IMG/VR virus record: IMGVR_UViG_3300030329_003696
Coordinates: 102,834-166,833 of that record
DNA length: 64,000 nt
Direction: 5' to 3' (one strand)
Source of the DNA: a virus
The notes beneath the pieces were generated by a model. The model was given only the letters and a program-made list of their open reading frames with translations. It was not told where the DNA came from and did no database searches. The translations under genes were made by a program, and so were the position numbers. Shown here piece by piece: positions 39,988 to 49,300 of this stretch. The number at the start of each line of letters is the position of its first letter. Position 1 is the stretch's first letter.

Positions 39988-41325
39988 ATGGATTCTATTA
40001 CACTACAAACGCGAGACAATGCAATAGCCAGTGGTGACGTTATAGGTCGCCTCGGCTTTGCTGCGTCATCGGAATCAGACGGGACTAATGCTACACTCGT
40101 TGCAGCTAAAATAGAGACTAAGGCAGAAAAAACTTTCAGTGCTAGCGACAACGCCGCGAGCATGGTTTTTTATCTGGCCAACGATGGTGCAGCGGCTTCT
40201 AAGATGACTCTATCTCCTGCCGGTAATCTGACTGTGGCCGGTGACTTGCAGGCCGCTAACGGAACCCTGAGTGGACTTACGGTTGATTCAACCGGTGGTA
40301 TTAAAGTAAAAAATGGCGATACAAGTGCGGGCTTTATTGAGTTTTACGAAGACTCAGATAATGGTACTAATAAGGTGACCTTGATTGGACGAACGTCCAC
40401 AGGTAGCGACCTTACCGTTAGCTTGCCAGCTTACACCGGCACTTTAGTTTGTTCCGCTGGGACACATACAATAACAGCTTCTGCGGCTTCTGATACACCC
40501 CTTATAAACAAGGGGGAAAGTGGACAATCCGCTTCGCTGCAAGAGTGGCAGAACAACATTGCTACCAAACTCTTGGCAGTCGGACCCGATGGGGGATTAG
40601 AGCTTCCAGACAATACTCCGGATACCACCACTAACAAGCTATACAACGATGGCGGCACCCTTAAATTCAATGGCTCTGCTGTTGGTGGGGGGGGCGGCGT
40701 CGATGCTGCAAATGGTGTTGACAATAGGATTGCCACCTTCACAGATTCAGACAGCTTAAATGGTGAAGCCAACTTAACATTCGACGGATCGGCATTAACC
40801 TGCATAGGCACAATGACAGTTGGCGTTGACGACACGGGGCATGATGTAAAATTCTTTGGTGCTAGATCTGGTTCTTATGTAGAGTGGGATGAAAGCGAAA
40901 ACAGACTGCACTTAGTACAAGGAGCATATGTTAATCAGCCAGTTCCAGCTACCGGAAGCACGACAGAAAATGCTACACTAGAGATAGATCTAAGTAAGGG
41001 TAATTATTTCAATATACTGCTGGGTGACGACATAACAGCCGTCGAGTTTCAAAACGCAACAGTAGGGCAAAAGTTTATTATTCGATTTATTCAAGCCACC
41101 AGTGGGACTGGATGGGGAATAAGTTGGTCAACAGTGAGAATAGATGGAAGTACCGACGCTGAGTTAAAATGGGCTGGAAATATTGCACCAACGATGACTG
41201 GAAACGACGGAACTTCCCATGAGGGACATAAAGATGTCTATGGATTTTTATGCACGGCTACCGGAGGTAGTGACAATGATACTAAATTTGATGGCTTTAT
41301 CATAGGTCAGGACATACCAAACTAA
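39988..41325 (+). CDS. Fibre or structural protein
   Basis: 445 residues. The start (MDSITLQTRDNAIASGDVIG, RLGFAASSESDGTNATLVAA) and phrases such as AGNLTVAGDLQAANGTLSGL are typical of phage fibre proteins. The middle has TLKFNGSAVGGGGGVDAANG, also seen in part in the 564-residue fibre (TLKFNGSAVSS). The C-terminal 120 residues look like a separate globular tip. Belongs to the fibre group; exact position on the virion unknown. Confidence 0.7.
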   Translation: MDSITLQTRDNAIASGDVIGRLGFAASSESDGTNATLVAAKIETKAEKTFSASDNAASMVFYLANDGAAASKMTLSPAGNLTVAGDLQAANGTLSGLTVDSTGGIKVKNGDTSAGFIEFYEDSDNGTNKVTLIGRTSTGSDLTVSLPAYTGTLVCSAGTHTITASAASDTPLINKGESGQSASLQEWQNNIATKLLAVGPDGGLELPDNTPDTTTNKLYNDGGTLKFNGSAVGGGGGVDAANGVDNRIATFTDSDSLNGEANLTFDGSALTCIGTMTVGVDDTGHDVKFFGARSGSYVEWDESENRLHLVQGAYVNQPVPATGSTTENATLEIDLSKGNYFNILLGDDITAVEFQNATVGQKFIIRFIQATSGTGWGISWSTVRIDGSTDAELKWAGNIAPTMTGNDGTSHEGHKDVYGFLCTATGGSDNDTKFDGFIIGQDIPN

Positions 41326-41747
41326 TGGCTAGAAATTTAAGAGATCACGTTGTAGTCATAAGCTCGCTACAATGCCATAATGACGGCTCGGTCAGTGGTT
41401 CTGGCCCTAGCTATACAGTTACATATGACACCGGTGAGGATGTTAGTGATGCACAAATAGGTCACTATGTTTATATAGAAAAAAGAGAAGCTGGAGCCGG
41501 AGCTAGTAGTACAGTATTATCTACATATGTTTATGTTATAACGGGCAAGAATACTGGCGGCGGAGAAGAAATGGAACTGGGCGGGCAGCACGAGCTAACA
41601 CTTAAATACGTATATGATACAGCCGAAACTGGCGACGATTCCCCCGCTGACCTACCCAATGGTAGTGGGAGTTCTGGTTCTCCGGATAGAGCTGACCATA
41701 AAGTAGTTATGATATTAGGACCGGGTTTTGAGATGTTTATGGAGTAA
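41325..41747 (+). CDS. Unknown structural-type protein, 140 residues
   Basis: The ATG overlaps the stop of the fibre gene (TAATG). The protein is strand-rich: VVVISSLQCHNDGSVSGSGP, IGHYVYIEKREAGAGASSTV, LSTYVYVITGKN. It resembles small accessory proteins encoded after fibres but no family is named. Followed 3 bp later by the phosphoribosyltransferase gene. Confidence 0.55.
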   Translation: MARNLRDHVVVISSLQCHNDGSVSGSGPSYTVTYDTGEDVSDAQIGHYVYIEKREAGAGASSTVLSTYVYVITGKNTGGGEEMELGGQHELTLKYVYDTAETGDDSPADLPNGSGSSGSPDRADHKVVMILGPGFEMFME

Positions 41748-41750
41748 AAA

Positions 41751-42785
41751 ATGGGACCAGAGGAATGTAAATGCCCCCAAGCTGGGTATTGTGAATATTT
41801 TAAACAGGAAATGACATACGACCCACCGAACTGGCAGTGGTGTCAAAACGCTAGCCAACAAGAGAGGGCTAGGTACAAGGTTGATTGCGACAAAAAACAC
41901 AAAAGAAGAGAAGAAGAAAAACGAAAATTCTTAGCTGGTGAATATATAACTAACGCACAGCTAATAAGAGACTGTAAAAATTTATTGCTACCACAAGTTG
42001 CGAATTTAGACATAAAAGGTATCGTTGGCATACCAAGATCTGGGATGTTACCGGCTAGTATGATCTCTATATGGCTAAACCTTCCGTTGTATTTTTTAGA
42101 TCCACAAAATAATTTGCTACCGATGTCGGCAGCGAGTAAATTTGGTGGGGTTAGAATGCTCAAACACAGGTCGTCACTCGGCAGACTACTCGTCGTTGAC
42201 GATACCGTATACTCCGGAACCGCAATGAAAAATTTCAAAAAGAAATTGCTTGAAGATGCTTATTTTTGTTCGGTATATTGCAGGCCAGCATCAAAATTTA
42301 AACCAGATTTCTACGGAAGGGAATTAAATCCCCCACACCTTTTAGAGTGGAACCTTTTTAATTGTACATATATCCAAAGTGCCCTGCTTGACTTTGACGG
42401 AATACTCTGCCCAAACGTACCCTTTGATATATTAGACGATGAGGATAAACACAGGGACTGGTTAGCCAACGTGACGCCCTTTTACCATAGAATACCAAGG
42501 GTTCCCTGTAAAGGAATAGTAACAGCTAGATTTGAAAGGTACAGGAGTATAACAGAGGAGTGGCTACATAAACATGGTATTCAATACGGTTCACTAACGA
42601 TGCTTCCAGACGAGATGGAAGAACAAAGACTCAAAGACCACGTAGAAGTTTCTTCTAGTTATAAAGCTAAACATTTCATTGAATCAGATGCAAATTTTTT
42701 CATTGAAAGCGAGGTAGCTGAAGCTGTGAGAATAAGAAAAAAAAGTGGTAAGTTTGTTATTTGCCCGGAGGAAAAAGATGGATAA
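41751..42785 (+). CDS. Phosphoribosyltransferase-HAD fusion protein
   Basis: 344 residues. After a cysteine-containing start (CKCPQAGYCEYF) the N-terminal domain has GIVGIPRSGMLPA and the PRPP-binding loop LLVVDDTVYSGTA (about 145-158), as in orotate-type phosphoribosyltransferases. The second domain opens with ALLDFDGILCP (D214, D216, the HAD nucleophile pair), has VTARFERYRSITEEWL and ends with KAKHFIESDANFFIES, matching HAD motifs I-IV. So a sugar or nucleobase transfer activity is tied to a phosphatase. The cassette with the next two genes suggests surface or nucleotide modification; the substrate is unknown. Confidence 0.75.
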   Translation: MGPEECKCPQAGYCEYFKQEMTYDPPNWQWCQNASQQERARYKVDCDKKHKRREEEKRKFLAGEYITNAQLIRDCKNLLLPQVANLDIKGIVGIPRSGMLPASMISIWLNLPLYFLDPQNNLLPMSAASKFGGVRMLKHRSSLGRLLVVDDTVYSGTAMKNFKKKLLEDAYFCSVYCRPASKFKPDFYGRELNPPHLLEWNLFNCTYIQSALLDFDGILCPNVPFDILDDEDKHRDWLANVTPFYHRIPRVPCKGIVTARFERYRSITEEWLHKHGIQYGSLTMLPDEMEEQRLKDHVEVSSSYKAKHFIESDANFFIESEVAEAVRIRKKSGKFVICPEEKDG

Positions 42786-43338
42786 AATAAAAGAATATGA
42801 AACAGCATTTGAGATGTACTTAGATATCCCCAAAGATGCGGTAGGGGCGGAGATTGGTGTTTGCAAGGGGTGGAATGCTATCCAGTTGTTTCATATCACT
42901 AAACCTACAAAGTTATATTTATGCGATGTGTGGAGAGAAAGACACCCGAACGCCTGCCTCATAGAAGCTCCCCACCTATGGGAAGATGATCACAGGGTTT
43001 TGGTAGGTAAGTTATTTGAAAGAGAAATAGCTTCTAACACAGTAGAACTACACAGGGAATACGGAGGTAATTTTCTTTACGGATTAGAGAACGATTCCCT
43101 CGATTGGGTTTATATTGACGCTTGCCATGATTACAAATCTGTAAAAGTAGAACTAGAGAATGCTCTATATAAGGTTAAGAAGGGCGGCTTAATAATGGGC
43201 CATGACTATGTAACAAACTGTCAGGTGTGGAAGGCTGGTGTTATTAGGGCAGTTAATGAGTTTATTCAGGCTGGTAAAATAAAGATGATTGGAATTAGCT
43301 TGGAGAAATTCCCAAGTTATATGTGCGAGGTACTATGA
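42778..43338 (+). CDS. SAM-dependent methyltransferase (Methyltransf_24 type)
   Basis: 186 residues from the ATG at 42778 behind GGAGG, overlapping the upstream stop by 8 bp. VGAEIGVCKGWNAI (motif I, SAM binding), LYLCDVW (motif II), WVYIDACHDYKSVKVELE and GGLIMGHDY are the signature of class I methyltransferases found in glycan and secondary-metabolite clusters. The target is probably a sugar. Together with the PRTase-HAD and sulfotransferase genes it forms a modification cassette in the fibre region. Confidence 0.78.
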   Translation: MDKIKEYETAFEMYLDIPKDAVGAEIGVCKGWNAIQLFHITKPTKLYLCDVWRERHPNACLIEAPHLWEDDHRVLVGKLFEREIASNTVELHREYGGNFLYGLENDSLDWVYIDACHDYKSVKVELENALYKVKKGGLIMGHDYVTNCQVWKAGVIRAVNEFIQAGKIKMIGISLEKFPSYMCEVL

Positions 43339-43856
43339 TATATCTACCAGAACGAGCAGTTTTCATACATATACCAAGAACTGGAGGTAATTCCATAAAG
43401 AACGCTATCGCATCCGTCTGTATTGGAAAAGACATACCTGCGGTTGTGAGTACGATGCCCACATATATCAAGGAGTTTGATAGAGTTCAAGGCCACCAAA
43501 CCGCGTCAGTACTCAAGGGTTATATAAGAGAGTGGAATGACATTTATAGGTTTGCTGTCCACAGGCCAATTGAAGATAGATTTGAGAGCATGAATAATTT
43601 TATAAAAATGATAAAGGCTAGGCCCAACCACCAAGTTCCTGAGCAGCTTAAAGATTTTATGGCGATAGAGGATCATTTATCTTACTTCAAAAAGGAGTGG
43701 TCTGGCCACACGACCCAGTTCTTTACGCAAGGTCTTTATGGCGAAGATCTAGGCGTAGAAGTGTATAATTATGAGGATTTACCAGATAGATGGCATGAGA
43801 TATGTGATAAGTGTAAGATCCCTAGGTGCGACCTGCCCCACTTAAATAAATCATAA
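43335..43856 (+). CDS. Sulfotransferase
   Basis: 173 residues from the ATG at 43335, which overlaps the stop of the methyltransferase (ATGA). FIHIPRTGGNSIKN (5'-phosphosulfate loop, residues about 10-23) and FAVHRPIEDRFESM (3'-phosphate motif, about 75-88) identify a PAPS-dependent sulfotransferase of the carbohydrate (Sulfotransfer_2) group; the length is short for the family (usually 220 or more). It would transfer sulfate to a sugar. Such genes occur in some large aquatic phages. It is the last gene of the cassette. Confidence 0.8.
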   Translation: MIYLPERAVFIHIPRTGGNSIKNAIASVCIGKDIPAVVSTMPTYIKEFDRVQGHQTASVLKGYIREWNDIYRFAVHRPIEDRFESMNNFIKMIKARPNHQVPEQLKDFMAIEDHLSYFKKEWSGHTTQFFTQGLYGEDLGVEVYNYEDLPDRWHEICDKCKIPRCDLPHLNKS

Positions 43857-43867
43857 AGGAGAATAAA

Positions 43868-44167
43868 ATGGCAATTTTTGAACTCGCAATCGCTGACGAA
43901 GATGTCCAACGTGTCTTTGATGCTGTTTGCGGAAATTACAATCGACCAGAAAAAGTCGATAACCCCGATTTTGACCCCAACCTACCAGAACATGAAGCTT
44001 CAAACCCAAGGCAAATTGATAATCCAGAAACTCAAGGAAGTTTTGTGCATAGGATGGTGAGACAATTTTTGTCTGATCATGTGGCTGCATACGAAATAAA
44101 CTTAGCAAAACAGCAGGCGGTAGAGAACACCTCAGTAGATGTGGACATAACTGATCCGCAACCGTAG
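43868..44167 (+). CDS. Small phage tail-region protein, 99 residues
   Basis: ATG behind AAAGGAG. DEDVQRVFDAVCGNYNRPEK and GSFVHRMVRQFLSDHVAAYE match a small protein found in the tail region of several phages, where it is annotated only as hypothetical. A connecting helix ends in an acidic tail. Function unknown, possibly a structural or assembly factor. Confidence 0.6.
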   Translation: MAIFELAIADEDVQRVFDAVCGNYNRPEKVDNPDFDPNLPEHEASNPRQIDNPETQGSFVHRMVRQFLSDHVAAYEINLAKQQAVENTSVDVDITDPQP

Positions 44168-44188
44168 TTTGATTTTTTCAGTAATTTA

Positions 44189-44197
44189 GGGTATAAT
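44189..44197 (+). promoter_or_regulatory. Late promoter 6 (GGGTATAAT)
   Basis: TATAAT at 44192-44197 only 3 bp before the ATG at 44201, so the message would be leaderless or the true start is elsewhere. Less similar to the TGTGTATAAT word. Confidence 0.5.
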
Positions 44198-44200
44198 ATA

Positions 44201-44446
44201 ATGTTATTTGGCGGCTCAACTTGGTCTGAATTACCAATATCCTCACTGACTGTGCCGCTATTTAATGGCGAAGAGTTTAATTTTACTTCCGCTATTGATA
44301 CAGAGTTGGCAGTGATTAGTACAATAGATCAAGTTTTAGAACCTACAGGAAAAATAGATACAACACTTACGGTTACTGGAACTATTGATCAGGTAGATAA
44401 CTTCACGCTTACTATAGACAGTTCAAAAGAAAAAACGTTAATTTAA
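44201..44446 (+). CDS. Small strand-rich structural protein, 81 residues
   Basis: The chain is made of alternating strands (FTSAIDTELAVISTIDQVL, TLTVTGTIDQVDNFTLTID), with an internal repeat around TIDQV. It starts right next to a late promoter. Probably a small virion protein; no family recognised. Confidence 0.5.
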   Translation: MLFGGSTWSELPISSLTVPLFNGEEFNFTSAIDTELAVISTIDQVLEPTGKIDTTLTVTGTIDQVDNFTLTIDSSKEKTLI

Positions 44447-44455
44447 GGTATAAAG

Positions 44456-44761
44456 ATGGCTAGCCAAATTCATCAAAATGACGTTGGAACAAAGTTACTG
44501 GTAACTGTGACGGATGACGGTTCTGCTGTTGACATATCCGCAGCATCGTCCTTGACAATTTTCCTAAAGCAGCCAGATGGTGACGTTTTAGAAAAATCTG
44601 CCACTTTAAACACAAGCGGTGAAGACGGAAAAATGTACTATTTAACCGTACTTGGAGACCTAGATAAGGCTGGCACCTACAAGATACAGGGCAAGGTGGT
44701 GATATCTACCGGAACTTTTTATACTAGTATTTCCACTTTTAAAGTTCATTGTAATTTATAA
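44456..44761 (+). CDS. Baseplate-type Ig-like protein, 101 residues
   Basis: IHQNDVGTKLLVTVTDDGSA, VDISAASSLTIFLKQPDG and GDLDKAGTYKIQGKVVIST are typical of the BppU-N / DUF2479-like beta sandwich found on phage baseplates and tails. It sits between small structural genes. The ATG follows AAGGTATAAAG. Confidence 0.7.
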   Translation: MASQIHQNDVGTKLLVTVTDDGSAVDISAASSLTIFLKQPDGDVLEKSATLNTSGEDGKMYYLTVLGDLDKAGTYKIQGKVVISTGTFYTSISTFKVHCNL

Positions 44762-44771
44762 GGTAATTATT

Positions 44772-45290
44772 ATGTCTTGGCAAGGTCAAATGGGTCTCAT
44801 AGTTAGACATCTGATAAACGATGTAGATCCCGATAGCTATAAATTTTCAGATCATAGAATAGAAACCACTTTGTTGGTTGCCGCCCAATTATGTCAGATG
44901 AATATAGATTTCACTAATACCTACACAGTCAATGTAGAAAGCTGCGAGCTATCGCCAGATCCCACAGAGGCAGATAGTAAAGATGACGCCTTTATAACAT
45001 TGATTTGTTTGCGTGCTGCGTGTATAATTATAGGTAGTGAAATAAGAAGTGAGTCTGGAAACGCTATCTCCATTAAGGATGGCCCATCAGCCATCGACCT
45101 TCGGGGAGTTACACAAACACTCGCTGTTTTATACAAAGATTTATGTGAAAAATACGAACACTTATCGTTAGAATACAGGGCTGGAAACAGCGTTGCTGGA
45201 CAGTCAATTCTTGGTCCTTATAGCCCCGCCTCAGACAATGTCACTAGGGGGCATATGGGCCATAGGGCTGGTGGATACTTTGATTATTAA
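44772..45290 (+). CDS. Putative head-tail connector protein
   Basis: 172 residues, largely helical. The start (LIVRHLINDVDPDSYKFSDH, RIETTLLVAAQLC) resembles gp6-like connectors, which begin with a helix bundle that fits under the portal; the acidic, Gly-rich C-terminus (GPYSPASDNVTRGHMG) is less typical. The position close to neck genes supports the call weakly. Confidence 0.5.
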   Translation: MSWQGQMGLIVRHLINDVDPDSYKFSDHRIETTLLVAAQLCQMNIDFTNTYTVNVESCELSPDPTEADSKDDAFITLICLRAACIIIGSEIRSESGNAISIKDGPSAIDLRGVTQTLAVLYKDLCEKYEHLSLEYRAGNSVAGQSILGPYSPASDNVTRGHMGHRAGGYFDY

Positions 45291-45303
45291 AGGAGAACTT
45301 TAA

Positions 45304-46353
45304 ATGCCTAACCAATTAAATTCAGGTGAGTTGATAGCTAGTATTTCAGCCGACCTAGCTGACAACAACGCTGGTCTAATTTCAGCAGAAGATGTCAGAC
45401 ACAACATGGAGGACACGGCGTACTCCATTAGAAGAATTGTCGCCAGTGGTGACGCAAACGAGACAAATTTTGTCTTTTACAATACTCTTAGGGTCAGTAA
45501 GTTATCTGCACCTACAGCCGATCTACCTACCGCAACTAGTGGTGACATTCAGGTTGAATCTGGAATATTTTTTCCAAACGCTCCAGAAAACGATGCCAAA
45601 CGTCAGGTGCGACCTTTCCTAGGTAGTAGGAGTATAGATCATAGTCAACTTCTAAACTTAGATGAAGACGATCACCTACAGTACTATAAGTTGGACGGGC
45701 TTCGACCTCTTGAGGGTAACATGAAGACCAATGGGGTATGGATAAATGCTTCTGGCCAAAACTATACAGGTCTTAAATTTAGACCAGATCACACCTCTGA
45801 TGCCACCCAGCAAACCATCTTAGTTTCTGGTTATTCACCATCAGCTAGAAGAACTGAGGCCGGATTTTCCAATCAAGGCGGTTTTGAGTTCATGGATAAG
45901 TCGATCATTCCAAATGGAAAAGGAATGGCGAAAGCTTGGTTATCTTTAGCTACTAGCGGAATCCATAATGGTCAAGATGACAGACCTCAATTATTTGCTT
46001 ATCACAACATCAGTGGTGTGCATCGTATTGCTGAGGGGCAGCTTGCCGTTACCTTTACTTCTGGCACCTTCCACGACAACTCCTATGTTGCGATAGGTAC
46101 GGCTAGTGCTAGAAATACATCCACACCAAAAGACTATGGCCTTGGTGGAACTGCGAATAATCCGGCGAACTTCGAGGTAAACACGGTTGGTATAGCTGGT
46201 AGATCTGGAGTTAGAAACGGCCTAAGAGAGTGTAGGGTCTACATTATAGACGATGACGGCTCCTATCAGGACTCTGATCGACTAGACCTTGTATTCTTTG
46301 GGTATAGCCCGTCAGAAACTTCTGGAACTCACCCAACAATTAGTAGGGCTTAG
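45304..46353 (+). CDS. Fibre-like structural protein, 349 residues
   Basis: ATG behind AAGGAG. The N-terminal module (GELIASISADLADN, LISAEDVRHNMEDTAYSIRR) corresponds to the one at the start of the 910-residue fibre (LISPEDLRTSLVDLVDSV). DEDDHLQYYKLDGLRPLEGN is a hallmark of phage fibres. The C-terminal half is strand-rich. Probably attached to the same site on the virion as the 910-residue protein. Confidence 0.68.
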   Translation: MPNQLNSGELIASISADLADNNAGLISAEDVRHNMEDTAYSIRRIVASGDANETNFVFYNTLRVSKLSAPTADLPTATSGDIQVESGIFFPNAPENDAKRQVRPFLGSRSIDHSQLLNLDEDDHLQYYKLDGLRPLEGNMKTNGVWINASGQNYTGLKFRPDHTSDATQQTILVSGYSPSARRTEAGFSNQGGFEFMDKSIIPNGKGMAKAWLSLATSGIHNGQDDRPQLFAYHNISGVHRIAEGQLAVTFTSGTFHDNSYVAIGTASARNTSTPKDYGLGGTANNPANFEVNTVGIAGRSGVRNGLRECRVYIIDDDGSYQDSDRLDLVFFGYSPSETSGTHPTISRA

Positions 46354-46395
46354 TAATTAATACAGTCAACTTCAGTTTAAAAGGATGCGTGATTA

Positions 46396-49300
46396 ATGTC
46401 CAATAATTTTTTCTTAGCAGACAGAGTAAAAGAGCTTTCTCGCGTTGAAGGGCGAGGGAGCATCAGTTTAGACGGTGCTGTCGATGGATTTAGTTCGTTT
46501 GGAGATTTCTATGCATCCGGCGACGTTGTATTCTATGCGATTACAGATAACGTCAAGTATGAAGTTGGATCTGGTGTTTATACACCGGATGGTTCTACTG
46601 GCCGATCAATAACTAGACAGCCCATGCGAAGCTCAGACATAAACTCTGGGCCTTACTTTATATATGGTAGTGGTGCTGGATCACACGCTGGTCAAGAAGG
46701 ATATTTTTATCCGCTTTGGCTAACGAAGTCTGCGGCAATCAGTGGCGTTGGAATTACTGGTGCCTCAAAGGGGCCGTATTCTAATGCTCATGAACACGTA
46801 TTCTCTGGGGTTCCGGGTGTAACTTTTTATATGCCCTCTGACCATATGGCTCACGGCCTAACAACTAGTGCTGCTAAAACTACTGCGGCAACTAGCGGCT
46901 CAGATTACACGTCTGCATCTCGACCGGTAGACTTTAACGTTGGCACAAAGGAGGTATTTGTAACCTATCCTGGTGCTAGAGCTGTTTACAATGCTTATGG
47001 AATTGATTCAGATACAGCTGAACCAAAACAAAGTGGTTTAGCATTCTGGCAAAATAACCAAATCCTTAGCTATTCCTCTAACTTAGTTTGGAGCGACAGC
47101 GAAAGTTTTCTTGGTATAGATAAGCATAACCCAGAATTTGCTATAGATATTGGTGGATTAAAAAGCTTTTCACAGGTTAGAGCTTCTGGCTTTATGGATG
47201 GTGGTTCTGGTGTTTTATTTTCCGGTATTCCCGGTAGCCGCTCTGGTGGTAGACAGCTAGAACCGTTTTTACGAAATCAGGTGGCTAGTACCGCTAATGG
47301 TGTTATTAAAGTTAGTGGGCTAGTAGATCAGTTTATTGGATTTGAAAACCAAGCCCCAACCCTAGTGTTTGCTGGGCCAGCGAGTGACTGTGGTTGTGAC
47401 GACGCTGTTCCTACTTTCAGGGCTTTAACAGCTGCTGACTTCCCATTGGCTGGTGACGACGGCTTAGATAACAGGTATGTTCAACAGTATAACCCAGGAA
47501 TTGTTTCCAGCGATCCATTCACATTCCAGCTTGGACAGGTTGCCTTATATCAAGCCAGCGGTAAAATAAGTTATTCAAGTGGAATTATTTATGACCCAAC
47601 AAACGATAGACTTGGTCTAGGCGGGGGCAATGTTGGCATTATTGATCCGGCTTACACGCTTGACGTTAGCGGTACAGTAGCTGCCAGCTCTGGTTACTTT
47701 AGCCGAATTACCTTTCCTAATGACAGTATTCATATTGGTAGAAACACTACCCCCAATGACGATAATTATAAGTCATCCGCTGTCGGCTCAACAGTTTCAA
47801 ACTATGTAGCTGTAGGCTTATCCGCCTTCCAAAACTCTAGCGGTATATCTAGCAGTGTTGCGATTGGTCATCGAGCTGGCCACTCGTCTAAAACATTCGA
47901 TCAGAGTGTAGCTATAGGTAGTGGTGCAGCAATAAATTCTGTTTCGGGTATCCAGACTGTCTTTATAGGCGTTCGTGCTGGAGATGTTTCATCTAAAATT
48001 GACCAAACGGTTGCTATCGGTGAAACCGCTCTTTTAGAAGCGAAGAGCTGGGACACTTCGGTAGTAATCGGGTACGGTGCTGCTAGTGGTTCGAGTAAGA
48101 TTGAAAACAGCTTGGCTCTTGGTCAATCTTCTATGACCTCTGCCGCACAATCTTCTGGCATTGTGTCTTTGGGCTATAAGTCTATGTATGATGCAAGCGG
48201 AATTGTTAGAACTGTGTCTGCTGGATTTAGAGCCACTAGGGGCGTTGACGAGGGCAACGATATAGTTTCTATTGGTACAGACAATCTTGAAGACGCTAGC
48301 GGAGTAGATAACGTAATTTCCATCGGTAGAGAGACACTGGTTAGATCTAGCGGTGGACTAGAAGAAGTTACCGCCATTGGTTACCAAGCTGGATACCAAG
48401 CGGTACGAGTAAAAGACAGCACATTTTTAGGTACGTCTGCCGGTCAAACCGCCAGTGGTACCTTCAATATTTATGTTGGCCACAATGCAGGTATTGCTGT
48501 TTCTGGTCATGAAAATATAGAGATTATAGCTTCGGGCGGTAATACTAGTATACTTACTAGCTCTTCTGTTGGCAAAATCAACATAGGTAACACAATAGTC
48601 GGAGACATTAATGCTGGTTCTGTGGGTGTTGGCCATATGACCAATGCAACCCCTCCGGCGACACTATTTGTACAAACGAGTGGTGCAAACGACCACGCCA
48701 TGATTATTCGTCAGCAAGGTTCTGGCTCTAAAGCACCTTATTTTGCCTTACAAAGCGGCGATGCGACTACGTTCTTCCAGATCACAAATAGCGGAAACGT
48801 TATGACTAGTGGCTGGATGTCGCCAAGCGGTGGTTTACATTTAGGCGATAGAGATCCGACTAGGAGTTCTGGTGTTGGCGGCTACACACTATGGAACAAC
48901 GGTGGAACATTAGTTTGGAACGGTAAAACTGTTGATACAGCTGGCGGAACAACATTTAAAGTTTCCCCCTATACCACGAGTGCGGCTTCACCAAAAGCCG
49001 TCGCAATTAATGACGGCCAGTTAGTTACCATCAGTGGTGTTAGCGGCGTTGAAGTACAACAAAACACTGATAGATTCTTAAGAATATCAGCTAGTGGATT
49101 ATCCGGAGTTTTACAGAATCAAATAGATGCATTGAGTGCAGGTAGTTATAATTTCTTTATGACCGCTTCTGGAAACGGCAATAAAAATAACCAGCGACAC
49201 GATGTAGCAGACAACAGTTCTATAGCTCTATCGGGTGTTAGCGGTATTAAGATTGATTTCACTAATCTGACCGGTGGTGGAGACACTACCGGTATTTATA

